64,000 bases of DNA from an uncultured Flavobacteriales bacterium (GTDB taxonomy: Bacteria > Bacteroidota > Bacteroidia > Flavobacteriales_D > Crocinitomicaceae), in assembly GCA_913046365.1 (NCBI GenBank), contig CAJWRM010000007.1:1-64000 (forward strand), in the 5' to 3' direction. The position numbers were made by a program, and so were the translations under genes. Below are positions 28,856 to 38,663 of the stretch, one piece after another (position 1 is the stretch's first letter; each line of letters begins with the position of its first letter). Under the pieces are notes generated by a model. That model was given only the letters and a program-made list of their open reading frames with translations, ran no database searches and had not been told where the DNA came from.

Positions 28856-31800
28856 AATACGACGAGCCTAAAAGATTGTTGATTTATATGGATAAAGTAA
28901 ATTCCAGACGGAATATTTATAGGTTCTGATGTCCAAATTGGACCCAGCTTTTCCATGTTCAGCGTTTTGATGAATTTCCCGTCAGATGCAAGCAAGTTAC
29001 AATCCTTCATGAACGCATTATCCAAAACATTTTTAAAATGGATTCTTGCTCCTTGTGCAATTAGATTTGGATATAATTGAATTCTTTTAGTATCCATCTC
29101 GTCTGCATTCAGGTCCCCATGTATTGTAAGCAGTTCATTTAATGTAAGTGGTGTCAGAAGATTTCCGGCGAGGTCAGTTGCCTCTGAGACGTTTACATCG
29201 CAAATAATAGGTTCAGAACCTGCTGATATGAGTTCGTAAGATACATGTAAAGAATCATGATCAAGCCAACTAAGATCGGTCTGCTGCAACACAACTGGCG
29301 GTGTTGGTATTGGGTAGAAATTAAATTGAGCCGACTGGTTTTGGTTCATTTCTTCATCGAAAAGAACTTGAAAAACTAGGAGGTTCTCATCCAAGTTCAA
29401 TAGATCTGTATTACTTACAAAATCAATGATAGATGGGTTTTTGGTGTCTAGGGATATAAATGATGTTTCGTCATATGGATCCTGTGTGTTGTGTGCAAAA
29501 TCCTCTCCGTATGAAATTGATATATTTATATCATCAACTTCTAAATTTTCATCATTTATTTGAAAAATAGCCCGATAATTATACGGGTCTAGAAAAAAGC
29601 TTTGGTTGATGTTGTATTGAATTGAATTGTTGATGTCTATTTCATTTTCATGTAAAACAAGTGGCTTCATTTCTATATTCATGGGTTCGTTAAAAGTAAC
29701 ATCAATGAAATAATTTGCATTTCCAACCAAGCTGTCGGATATAATAGTAGATAATGTGCCAGTTGATAGGACCTCTGGACCTTTCATGTCAGAACTAAGA
29801 ATTGAAAGGTAGATGCTATCTGTAACGAGGTTTCCATTGTGGTCTTTTGCATTGTGGCAAATCAAATCTAAATCAAGCATGTTGTTATTGTTCGGAAGTA
29901 CCCATATCTCTGCGGCTAATGAATTTGAATCAACCCAAAAGGTTTCAAATGGGTTCATAGCAAGACTTGTGTAAATATTGTTTTCATTGAGAAAAGATAT
30001 CTCAGGAATAACTGAAATATCCATCGATTCATTAAAATCAAGTGTTGTGGTGAATTGTGGTGCTTCATTTTGACTTTCAAGATTAATCAATGTATCTGTG
30101 GTAAGCCAATCCTCAATGAAAGGGTTTTTCGTGTCTATACTCAGCTTGTCGGGATGAAATGGATTGGTGAGCGGATTCCCATGTATGTCTTTAATTGCAT
30201 CAATATTTAAATCAACTGATGCGACTTCTTCATTAAAGTCGCTAGCACTCAGAATTGCATTGAAAGAAAATGGGTTGAACCAGCTTGAGCTGCTATTATT
30301 CATTGTTATACTTTCATTATTGTATCCTGTTCCCGAAAAAGAAATTGATGGCTGATTACCCATATCACAATCCTCGGTGAAAACAAATGTAGCGGAAAGG
30401 CTAGAGCTCGTGATTTCATCATTAACGAGCGCATGATCAATTTCAATCGTAAGTACTTTTGGTAGCTTAGTGTCTACGATTATGAAATCCTCCAAAATAA
30501 TATCGTCAAGTACTGTGCCATTTGAGGAAGAAGCGCCATATATTCTAATGAATGAAGTAAGTTGCTCTAATACTATTTGCTGGGCTGTAAATTTGATTTT
30601 AAGCTGCAAAGGATTCTCCCAAGAGATACTCTCTACACTAAAGAATTGATTTAAATTGTTTGGACTCAAATTCATCGATGGAATTACTGAAGTGTCCATT
30701 TCAAGGCTAAAATTGCATTCTAGTTCTACAGTGTCTCCAATTTCAAATGAATTGATTACCGTATCGCTTATAAATGCTGAGATTAAGGCAGGTCTATCAA
30801 TAGTAAAAATAGAGTCGGCTTTTTCGAAGCAGGTTTCACCAATCGTTGATCCAATATAGCGTCCGGGAATATCATCTATTGGAGGGTGTATACCTCCCCA
30901 AATTCTACTGAGGCTGCATTGGTCAGCAGCATCTTGATATGTAGCCCATTGTAATTTAATTGTTGTACTTGGACCATTTTCAAATTGTAAGAACTCATTC
31001 TGTTCGGCCACAAACTCGCCAAGGCCTCCCGGGAAATAGGGAGAACCTGTTATATATTCCAAAATACCTGCTGCCGCTCTTGAAAATGTGGAATGACCAG
31101 ATACAAAACCAGCGAAGGGAGGCGTAACAAAAGTGGGACGCTGATAGGGCCACCAATTTTCACCTAATATCCAACCTGCACCAGCAACATCAACCTCTAT
31201 ATCGTCTATATAGTCGTGCCCTTTCCAGGTATAAAGCTTTATTTTCCCCACATGTTCATAATTTGCACCTGCTAAAAAATCTGAAGAGTCTACCAATTCA
31301 ATGAAGTTCTCCAGTAATGGAATGCCATTGGGATGGTAGCTAGGCAAAAGAATATCTGAGCTTTGCCCATTTCCTGCCATATATCTAATTGAAGATACTG
31401 GCCTTATATAATCATAGAAACCTTTTAAGCTCCATGCGGCAATAGCAGCATCATGCATTGTTCCTCCGAGTGTAAGATGAGCTTTTAAATCGTACTCTAA
31501 TACACTAAGCTCAGGCCCTTCGCCTTGCCATTTTCTTTCAAACATTGGTTGGTCAGTTACATAATGATAGATTTCAAACCAATGTCCTGGAGGTGTTTCT
31601 GAATCAATACCATCCGCCCAAAATTCAGCTAGTACTCGTGTATAGTCTCCACGAGCTACCATTTGAGTTTCATATGGTAAACCGGTAATGGGATTTGTGC
31701 TATATCCTGTAGATGGGTCCCCACCTTGCTCTAGATTATAAAAGGCGCTATACTCAGATAGTGTGCTGTTTGATGGATACCAAAGGTTATTGCCCATTGA

Positions 31801-32730
31801 TGCCGGGGAGATATCCCAAAGTACTCCATCGGCGGTATCTAGGTGCGACTGCCATACACTTACCAAGGAATGGTTCCACTTGTAGAACGAGTCCCAATCT
31901 GATGCACTATTTGTATCTAAATAGGCAGGTTGAACAGTATCAAAATAAACTTTGTATACATCACCATCTCTAACATGCTGTGTTGCCATATTAGACGATA
32001 AAGCAAAGGGCTTTACATTTCCCCATTCAGGAGAAAGAAATGGTAAGGTGTTGTCTACAAGGTTGCCAGATTGATCTATGGTAGAATCAAGTGTAAGTGT
32101 CTGCCATCTATTTGGGTCAAGAATATCTGGGTTTCCTTCCTCACTCATGATCAATGGGGGATTAATAGACGAGTAAAAGGTATTCTCAAAGTCAAGAAAT
32201 TCATTTGAACCATCGCTATTTCCAAAGTTAAGCATCTGTTGAGCTATGTAGTTGCCTAACTCTGCTGCTCCTCCATTTACATAATCAATATTTGAATTAT
32301 TGACACTATATCCGTGGTCGGTCATGTAATTATACATTAATAGATAAGTTGTATTGAAGTCTGGAGAATCCCCGTATCGTTGATTTATAAAATAAAACGA
32401 TGCATAAGAGATCGTTTCGTCAATGGCTTCATTTAACTCTAAAGGAATATTTATTCCATTAAAGTCACTAATGTATCCATTTAATGTATCGCCGATAAGA
32501 TAGGTATCCTTCGATGGCGAATAGACAGCCCATGAATCATACGCAATAATGGAATGGTGGTATAGATTTCTTGCATGAACGGTTGGTCGCGCGTAATCAT
32601 TTCTTATGGCCTCAAGTAAAATCTCATTCCATTCTCGTGCAACCGATGCTTGAGAGTACGCGTTACTTACAGCAAATGAAGTGAATATACATATTGCTGC
32701 TAATTTTATACTTGAGAAAGTGAGTTTCAT
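28852..32730 (-). CDS. Vanadium-dependent haloperoxidase-like (PAP2 superfamily) large secreted protein with Ig-like repeats and T9SS type A tail
   Basis: KGFYDYIRP (Kx6RP), GFVSGHSTFSRA (SGH), SRIWGGIHPPID (SRx5HxxxD); C-terminal half has repeated DTKNP.. Ig-like units; final LYPNLIAQGARIHF...SGIYFIHINQQSFRLVVL. Confidence 0.9.
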   Translation of the reverse strand: MKLTFSSIKLAAICIFTSFAVSNAYSQASVAREWNEILLEAIRNDYARPTVHARNLYHHSIIAYDSWAVYSPSKDTYLIGDTLNGYISDFNGINIPLELNEAIDETISYASFYFINQRYGDSPDFNTTYLLMYNYMTDHGYSVNNSNIDYVNGGAAELGNYIAQQMLNFGNSDGSNEFLDFENTFYSSINPPLIMSEEGNPDILDPNRWQTLTLDSTIDQSGNLVDNTLPFLSPEWGNVKPFALSSNMATQHVRDGDVYKVYFDTVQPAYLDTNSASDWDSFYKWNHSLVSVWQSHLDTADGVLWDISPASMGNNLWYPSNSTLSEYSAFYNLEQGGDPSTGYSTNPITGLPYETQMVARGDYTRVLAEFWADGIDSETPPGHWFEIYHYVTDQPMFERKWQGEGPELSVLEYDLKAHLTLGGTMHDAAIAAWSLKGFYDYIRPVSSIRYMAGNGQSSDILLPSYHPNGIPLLENFIELVDSSDFLAGANYEHVGKIKLYTWKGHDYIDDIEVDVAGAGWILGENWWPYQRPTFVTPPFAGFVSGHSTFSRAAAGILEYITGSPYFPGGLGEFVAEQNEFLQFENGPSTTIKLQWATYQDAADQCSLSRIWGGIHPPIDDIPGRYIGSTIGETCFEKADSIFTIDRPALISAFISDTVINSFEIGDTVELECNFSLEMDTSVIPSMNLSPNNLNQFFSVESISWENPLQLKIKFTAQQIVLEQLTSFIRIYGASSSNGTVLDDIILEDFIIVDTKLPKVLTIEIDHALVNDEITSSSLSATFVFTEDCDMGNQPSISFSGTGYNNESITMNNSSSSWFNPFSFNAILSASDFNEEVASVDLNIDAIKDIHGNPLTNPFHPDKLSIDTKNPFIEDWLTTDTLINLESQNEAPQFTTTLDFNESMDISVIPEISFLNENNIYTSLAMNPFETFWVDSNSLAAEIWVLPNNNNMLDLDLICHNAKDHNGNLVTDSIYLSILSSDMKGPEVLSTGTLSTIISDSLVGNANYFIDVTFNEPMNIEMKPLVLHENEIDINNSIQYNINQSFFLDPYNYRAIFQINDENLEVDDINISISYGEDFAHNTQDPYDETSFISLDTKNPSIIDFVSNTDLLNLDENLLVFQVLFDEEMNQNQSAQFNFYPIPTPPVVLQQTDLSWLDHDSLHVSYELISAGSEPIICDVNVSEATDLAGNLLTPLTLNELLTIHGDLNADEMDTKRIQLYPNLIAQGARIHFKNVLDNAFMKDCNLLASDGKFIKTLNMEKLGPIWTSEPINIPSGIYFIHINQQSFRLVVL

Positions 32731-32801
32731 AGTTTAGCGTGATGAATATAGTATTTTTTTTTTCGCCGACACAATTATTCTTTTTTTTTCAATCTTAATA
32801 A

Positions 32802-32828
32802 GTATTAAAATACGGTATTGTAAAATAC
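32802..32828. promoter_or_regulatory. Two adjacent inverted repeats GTATT-AA-AATAC and GTATT-GTAA-AATAC
   Basis: Read directly; lies in the divergent region between the haloperoxidase-like and MarC genes. Confidence 0.35.
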
Positions 32829-32969
32829 AAAATGGTTTCAAATGAATGGGGATATAATTTCACTTAACATGTAATTACTTGCAATTATTAATTGCGAGGT
32901 TTAGTTTTCTAAAATCAAGAATGTAAAAGCAAATTCTATTCTATTGCTTACATTTATAAAAAAATAAAA

Positions 32970-33581
32970 ATGCAACATTTTTTGGCCATTTTATGGAATT
33001 ATGGTCTGAGCTTTAAGGAAATCGGAGTAGCATCTATGGTGCTTTTTGCTGTTATTGATATCGTAGGAAATATACCTTTAATTATTGCTTTAAAAGAGAA
33101 GACAGGTCAGATCTATCCGTTTCGAACAGCATCAGCATCCTTACTTATTTTAGTCGGGTTTTTATTTGTAGGAGAGAGCATATTAGGTTTGATTGGAGTA
33201 GGGATTAATGAATTTGCTGTCGCGGGATCGTTTGTTTTGTTTTTTATGGCGCTTGAAATGATTTTAGGGATAGAAATTTTTAGGGATAATGGAGAGGGAA
33301 CAACCAAGGTTGCTTCTGTCGTTCCATTGGCATTCCCAATGATTGCTGGGGCAGGAACAATGACATCTTTAATCTCCTTACGTGCTGAATTTGAATTGGT
33401 GAATATTTTAATAGCAATTTTACTTAATATTCTTGTGGTTTGGATTGTGTTGAGGCTTACTTCTACTTTTGAAAGAATTATTGGAGCAACGGGCATTGCA
33501 ATTCTTAAAAAAGTATTTGGCATAATTTTATTGGCAATTGCCATTAAATTATTTAGCAGCAATATCCGTGAATTGTTTTAA
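32970..33581 (+). CDS. MarC family integral membrane protein
   Basis: FAVIDIVGNIPLIIALKEKTG, VPLAFPMIAGAGTMTSLI; six hydrophobic segments. Confidence 0.92.
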   Translation: MQHFLAILWNYGLSFKEIGVASMVLFAVIDIVGNIPLIIALKEKTGQIYPFRTASASLLILVGFLFVGESILGLIGVGINEFAVAGSFVLFFMALEMILGIEIFRDNGEGTTKVASVVPLAFPMIAGAGTMTSLISLRAEFELVNILIAILLNILVVWIVLRLTSTFERIIGATGIAILKKVFGIILLAIAIKLFSSNIRELF

Positions 33582-33595
33582 TAATTAGCTGATCA

Positions 33596-34762
33596 ATGAA
33601 AGAATTCTTTCTGTTAGACCCTAAAATAACCTATCTTAATTTCGGGTCTTTTGGTGCGTGTCCACAACCTGTTTTTGAGGCTTATCAGAAATTACAGCTT
33701 CAGCTTGAGCAAAGTCCTGTTCAATTCATAGTTCATTCAGGCATGGAACTCTTAAAGTCATCTAGACTTCGTTTGGCCTCTTATCTGGTTTGTGACCCCG
33801 ATAGTTTGGTGCTCATGACAAACCCTTCTTATGCCATTAATACTATTGCGAAATCCATTCCTTTAGCGAAAGGGGATGAGGTGCTTACCACAAATTTAGA
33901 ATATGGAGCAATGGATCGAACGTGGAATTACTATTGTGAAAAATCAGGGGCGAAGTACAAGAAATCGAACATCAATTTCCCCATAGAATCAGTGAACTCT
34001 TTTTTAGAGGATTTTTGGGCTGGTTATAATGAAAAGACCAAGGTTGTTTTTATCAGTCATATTACAAGTTCTACAGGCCTTATTCTTCCGGTAAAGGAGA
34101 TTTGCGAGGAAGCTAAAAGACGTGGTCTATGTACCGTTATTGATGGGGCACATGCACCGGGTCAGCTTACATTGAATATTCGTGAGTTGGATGCTGACAT
34201 ATATGTTGGTGCTTGCCACAAATGGATGATGGCTCCGAAGGGAGCATCTTTTCTCTATGTGAAAAAAAAACAGCAGCATTGGGTTGACCCTTTGCTCATT
34301 AGTTGGGGTTTCAAAAGTGATACTCCTTCACATTCTACTTTTTTAGATTACCACGAAACAGCCGGTACAAGAGATTTTTCTGCTTTTCTCGCTGTACCTT
34401 ACAGCATAGACTTTATGTCCAAGCACGATTGGGTTAAAAAGCGTTTGCTTTGCCAGGAAAAGACTTTATTATGGGCGAATAAATTTCAGGAATTTTGGAA
34501 TTTTCAATCAATTGCACCAATAAGCAAGGTATTCATTGGACAGATGTATAGTATTCCAATAGAAACGCAGGACATAGGTGCCCTTAAGTCAGCCCTGTAT
34601 GATAGATTTAATATCGAAGTTCCTGTTTTTATGAATGAAGATCAGGTTTTTATCAGATTTTCTTTTCAGGTTTTTAACTCTGATGAAGATATGCAAAGAC
34701 TTTTTGATGCAATGAAGACCTTAAACGAAGAAGGATACTTCAGGATTAAAACATTTGTTTAA
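33596..34762 (+). CDS. Aminotransferase class V (isopenicillin-N epimerase-like)
   Basis: YLNFGSFGACPQPVFEAYQ, VVFISHITSSTGLILPVKEICEEAKRRGLCTVIDGAHAPGQ, DIYVGACHKWMMAPKGASFLYV (PLP Lys). Confidence 0.92.
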   Translation: MKEFFLLDPKITYLNFGSFGACPQPVFEAYQKLQLQLEQSPVQFIVHSGMELLKSSRLRLASYLVCDPDSLVLMTNPSYAINTIAKSIPLAKGDEVLTTNLEYGAMDRTWNYYCEKSGAKYKKSNINFPIESVNSFLEDFWAGYNEKTKVVFISHITSSTGLILPVKEICEEAKRRGLCTVIDGAHAPGQLTLNIRELDADIYVGACHKWMMAPKGASFLYVKKKQQHWVDPLLISWGFKSDTPSHSTFLDYHETAGTRDFSAFLAVPYSIDFMSKHDWVKKRLLCQEKTLLWANKFQEFWNFQSIAPISKVFIGQMYSIPIETQDIGALKSALYDRFNIEVPVFMNEDQVFIRFSFQVFNSDEDMQRLFDAMKTLNEEGYFRIKTFV

Positions 34763-35582
34763 TGTGATTTAGTAAATCATACTGCTCTTTGGAAAGGTTG
34801 TCAAATGATACCTCAAAAAGTTTGATTCTATTTTCGTTCATATCAATATTCCACGGTTTTGTCTTTATGTTTGACTTTCCATCATAATCAATCGCATCAA
34901 TTACATACCTAAAAGCATTTAGCCTTGCCGTCATTTTATTTTTCGCATTAATAATGATCCATGGTGCTTTTTTTGTAGATGTTTTTCTAAACATCTCATT
35001 TTTATAATACGTGTATTGGTCCCACATTTTCAAAGACTCAATATCGTTTTTACTTAGCTTCCAATATTTAAGGGAGTGATTTTTTCTTATTTCAAAGCGT
35101 TTTTTCTGTGTGTTTTTATCAATTGACAGGTAAAGTTTGACCAAGGTAATACCGTTTTTGATCATATTTGCCTCCCATTTATTGACGTTCTTCATGAAAT
35201 ATTTATACTGAGCGTCGCTACAGTATTTCATTGTTGGCTGAATCATTGCTCTCGAATACCATGAACGATCGTAAAAAACGATTTCTCCTTTTTTAGGGAA
35301 TGTTTTCTCAAAAGTATGAAACCACGATTTGTTTTGCTTGGGTGTTGGAGATCCAACTTCAATTACGCGGTGGTGTTTTGTCATGAGGTTCTCTGCCATA
35401 CGTTTTATTGCTGATCCTTTACCAGCAGCATCTCTGCCTTCAAATACAATTGCAATTCGTTTATCGTTGGCCAATGCCCATTCTTGCATTTTAAGTAGCT
35501 CAATTTGGTACCTGAATTTTTCTTTTCGGTACTTTTTGTCACTAACATTTTCAAAAGCGCTATAGAATTTTGGTTCCACCAT
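34746..35582 (-). CDS. Polyphosphate kinase 2 family protein
   Basis: VFEGRDAAGKGSAIKRM Walker A, IVFYDRSWYSRAM, KLYLSIDKNTQKKRFEIR; 3' end overlaps the convergent aminotransferase gene by 17 bp. Confidence 0.94.
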   Translation of the reverse strand: MVEPKFYSAFENVSDKKYRKEKFRYQIELLKMQEWALANDKRIAIVFEGRDAAGKGSAIKRMAENLMTKHHRVIEVGSPTPKQNKSWFHTFEKTFPKKGEIVFYDRSWYSRAMIQPTMKYCSDAQYKYFMKNVNKWEANMIKNGITLVKLYLSIDKNTQKKRFEIRKNHSLKYWKLSKNDIESLKMWDQYTYYKNEMFRKTSTKKAPWIIINAKNKMTARLNAFRYVIDAIDYDGKSNIKTKPWNIDMNENRIKLFEVSFDNLSKEQYDLLNHIKQMF

Positions 35583-35759
35583 ATAAATGAAAGTTAATAA
35601 GTTAAATTAAATATTAACGAAAAGTGAAACATATGTTAATGATTTTCTTTTAAATGCTTTACAGTCCTTCACTTTATGATTCAATATATAGCCATTGGTA
35701 CTTGTTTTGTCTTAATTTTTTTTTGGCGTGATACTTGATACTTACTGTTAAACCACATT

Positions 35760-36515
35760 ATGAAAACAGTCCTTTTGACACATGCGGTTACGAAATGGTC
35801 TTTTGCTTTAGTAGCATTTGCCGTTTCTTTATCTGGTTTGCCAGAAAGTCAGAAAGTCTCTTTTTCGAAGTCGGTAAAGCATATATTTCATAATTACTTT
35901 GCGTTTTACGTGGATAAAGACCTAGAGCCCAATAAAAATAGATTTGTGCCCGATTTATCAGGGTTCGATGCCGAAACTGCTTATTATTTTAATAAGATTT
36001 CCCGTTATTCGGAGAAAAGACCTTTTGAAAAAGGACCAGTCCTTAAATGGAATAGGGATATTAAAATGTTCTTGCATGGTGATATAAGTAAATCAAATAA
36101 AAAAGAACTCGTAAAGGTTGTGATTGAGCTAAATAGATTGATATATCCATTGAAAATACAGCTCGTAAAGCATGCTTCATTAGCAAATTCATATGTTTTC
36201 TTCGGTTCCGTTGCCCAATACAATAAATCTCCTTTGACAGAATCAAAGCTAAAGCACTCGTATTTTGGTCATTTCCACATTAAAACGTATCAACAGGAAA
36301 TACAAAGGGCCCACATTTACATCAATACTGCAGAAAGCTCCAAGAATCGACAAAAACATATAATTCGGGAGGAAATTACACAGTCGTTGGGTTTACTTAA
36401 TGATTCATATGACTATCCGCAAAGTATTTTTTACCAAGGATACTCAGAGACTAAAAGCTTTACATCCATAGACAAGACGCTTGTTAGGATACTTTATGGT
36501 ACTACGTCACCCTAG
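35760..36515 (+). CDS. DUF2927-like exported protein
   Basis: 251 aa, signal-like N-terminus; AHIYINTAESSKNRQKHIIREEITQSLGLLNDSYDYPQSIFYQG resembles the DUF2927 (metalloprotease-like) core. Confidence 0.6.
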   Translation: MKTVLLTHAVTKWSFALVAFAVSLSGLPESQKVSFSKSVKHIFHNYFAFYVDKDLEPNKNRFVPDLSGFDAETAYYFNKISRYSEKRPFEKGPVLKWNRDIKMFLHGDISKSNKKELVKVVIELNRLIYPLKIQLVKHASLANSYVFFGSVAQYNKSPLTESKLKHSYFGHFHIKTYQQEIQRAHIYINTAESSKNRQKHIIREEITQSLGLLNDSYDYPQSIFYQGYSETKSFTSIDKTLVRILYGTTSP

Positions 36516-37078
36516 ACAAGCCATGAGCCTCCCACTGAAACCACGTTACTTAATTCTAAATAATTTTGGTGTGTATCTTCAGCGATCCCGCCGGTTGGAC
36601 AGAAAAGAATGTCAGGAAATACGTTACTGTAAGTTTTTAGTGCCTTAATACCGCCAAAAAGATTTGCAGGAAAGAATTTAAAGGTATCCCATCCAAGCTC
36701 CATACCCAGAATAATTTCACTTGGCGTTGCTACTCCTGGAATGAATGGTACTCCGCTATTCATTAGGGCATCGGATAGGTTTTTGTTGATTCCAGGGCTC
36801 ACCATAAAATCAACTCCTATTTCCGCTGCTTGTTGAATTTGTTCTTCAGAAACGATCGTGCCAACACCTACGTCAAAACCGGAGATGTTTAATGCTTTAG
36901 CTGACTGAATACAAGAGAATGCGCGTTCATTTCTAAGTGTGATTTCAATACAGTTTATTCCTTTGTTCACCAATTCGTTTATTGTAGGTTCTACCTCCTC
37001 TGTGCTATTGAAGGAGACAACGGGAATAACCGGGTTTTCCTGTAGAATTTTTCTGATGTTATTTTGTTTCATTTTCAA
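36512..37078 (-). CDS. eda: Bifunctional 4-hydroxy-2-oxoglutarate / KDPG aldolase-like
   Basis: IEITLRNERAFSCI, VGVGTIVSEEQIQQAAEIGVDFMVSPG, FIPGVATPSEIILGMELGWDTFKFFPAN, CPTGGI. Confidence 0.92.
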   Translation of the reverse strand: MKMKQNNIRKILQENPVIPVVSFNSTEEVEPTINELVNKGINCIEITLRNERAFSCIQSAKALNISGFDVGVGTIVSEEQIQQAAEIGVDFMVSPGINKNLSDALMNSGVPFIPGVATPSEIILGMELGWDTFKFFPANLFGGIKALKTYSNVFPDILFCPTGGIAEDTHQNYLELSNVVSVGGSWLV

Positions 37079-38657
37079 TTAAGATTGTAAAATCATTTGT
37101 TAATGGGTCAATTGCACGGTAAAGTTCTTGCAGCTTATCTTTTGGTGAGCTATTATTGCAAAAGTGAAGTAAATTTAATGTTCTTTCTTGAAGCTTTTGT
37201 TTTGGAAACAAATTCTCTTTCAGTTTGGCCACTTTTTTTAGCTGGCCTTCGAAGTTGCTTTTTTTTGCTTTTTCAATTTTTTGTTGAATTGATTTGTGCT
37301 GCTGTTTAATTCTATTTAGCTCTGCTCCGAGCCAGTCGTTTAGCCCTGGATTATTTTTTATCGATTCTTGATAACTTATTTCAACTATTTCTATCGCCTT
37401 TGAAACCTGCTCTAAATCAATAGGATTTGTATCTGACTTAGCGAGCATCTTTTTTTGTAGTAGCTCAGTTGATTCGAATAACTCCTCAATTGTTAGGCCT
37501 AGCTGAGTCATCCGTTGATCAGCATTCTTGTCAATCCATAAAAGGCTTGACCTCATCTGTAATATCGGAAAAGGAAGCTTACAGCTTTCAAAAACAGTTT
37601 TAAGTTGTGCCCAATACTTTAATTCTGCCATGCCTCCTATGTAGCATAGATTCGGTAGTAATAATTCTTGTAATATGGGTCTAAGTGCAACATTTGGCGA
37701 AAAGCGGTTGGGGTGCTCATTCAATAGAGCAATTAGCTCATGTTTTGAAAAGCTTATCTCTCCCGCCTCGTAATCACCAGCAGCATTTTTCACAATCCTA
37801 ACGCGCTTGTCGTTTTCCATATAAAAGACATTTATTTTTCTTGAATAGATTTGAGGTGTCCTTTTTTCTTGTAATAACTTTTGATTGGTTTTTTCTATAC
37901 ACTCATTGGAAAAATTTTCCAGTATATCTTTATGAAACACAGGTATCATTTGTTTTTTTAATTCCCTTTGGTCTGCATCTAGAACGATTAGGCCCATTTC
38001 CCCAAAAAGATTATGAACCCAGCTTTTGAATGCGGCTCCATAAGTAATGCCATCCATTGCGCTCAAATACTTGTCTAATTCAGTTCCTTTTGGCTGCCTG
38101 AAAAGTGCTAGAAGCTGATCTTTCACTTCATTCAAGTTGTCAGTATTGAATTTACCAACGGCACCTTCTTGATCATGGTTCCAAATGATATTCTTTCCAA
38201 ATATATTTAGGCTCTGTATTTCCTCGCTATCATGGTCTTCAGAGGCCATCCAAAAGATAGGGATGAAATTGTAATTCGGGTATTGCTCTTGAAGGACTTC
38301 ACTTAGTCGGATCGTGTGAATTATTTTTATAAAGAAATAGAGTGGGCCTCCATATAGGCACAATTGATGCCCTGTGGTGACGGTATAGGTATTCTCTTCT
38401 TTTAAAAGTGCAATTTGTTTAAGGGCTAATGCATTTTCTGGTAGTTTTTCATAATTACCTTCAAGAACACTAGCAATTGTGTTGCGCTGTTCACTTGTGA
38501 AGAGCTTTTTTTTCGTTTTTATTTGTTTTTCAAAGTTTTCTATCGCAAATTTTAGCCCTATGAACTCGGAGAGTTTTTCCTGATGATAGATCAAATCAAT
38601 TTCTTCCTGAGAAAAAAACGGAAGCTTTGAACGCGGTATAGAAGTAGTTTTGATCAT
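37059..38657 (-). CDS. bshC: Bacillithiol biosynthesis cysteine-adding enzyme BshC
   Basis: TVTTGHQLCLYGGPLYFFIKIIHTIRLSE, FIPIFWMASEDHDSEEI, LRPILQELLLPNLCYIGGMAELKYWAQL; overlaps eda by 20 bp. Confidence 0.93.
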   Translation of the reverse strand: MIKTTSIPRSKLPFFSQEEIDLIYHQEKLSEFIGLKFAIENFEKQIKTKKKLFTSEQRNTIASVLEGNYEKLPENALALKQIALLKEENTYTVTTGHQLCLYGGPLYFFIKIIHTIRLSEVLQEQYPNYNFIPIFWMASEDHDSEEIQSLNIFGKNIIWNHDQEGAVGKFNTDNLNEVKDQLLALFRQPKGTELDKYLSAMDGITYGAAFKSWVHNLFGEMGLIVLDADQRELKKQMIPVFHKDILENFSNECIEKTNQKLLQEKRTPQIYSRKINVFYMENDKRVRIVKNAAGDYEAGEISFSKHELIALLNEHPNRFSPNVALRPILQELLLPNLCYIGGMAELKYWAQLKTVFESCKLPFPILQMRSSLLWIDKNADQRMTQLGLTIEELFESTELLQKKMLAKSDTNPIDLEQVSKAIEIVEISYQESIKNNPGLNDWLGAELNRIKQQHKSIQQKIEKAKKSNFEGQLKKVAKLKENLFPKQKLQERTLNLLHFCNNSSPKDKLQELYRAIDPLTNDFTILIENETK

Positions 38658-38663
38658 CTCTCC

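Noticed and set aside
35640-35760. GATACTTGATACTTA direct repeat and a 20-codon ORF upstream of the DUF2927-like gene
   Set aside because: Too short and AT-rich to separate from chance.
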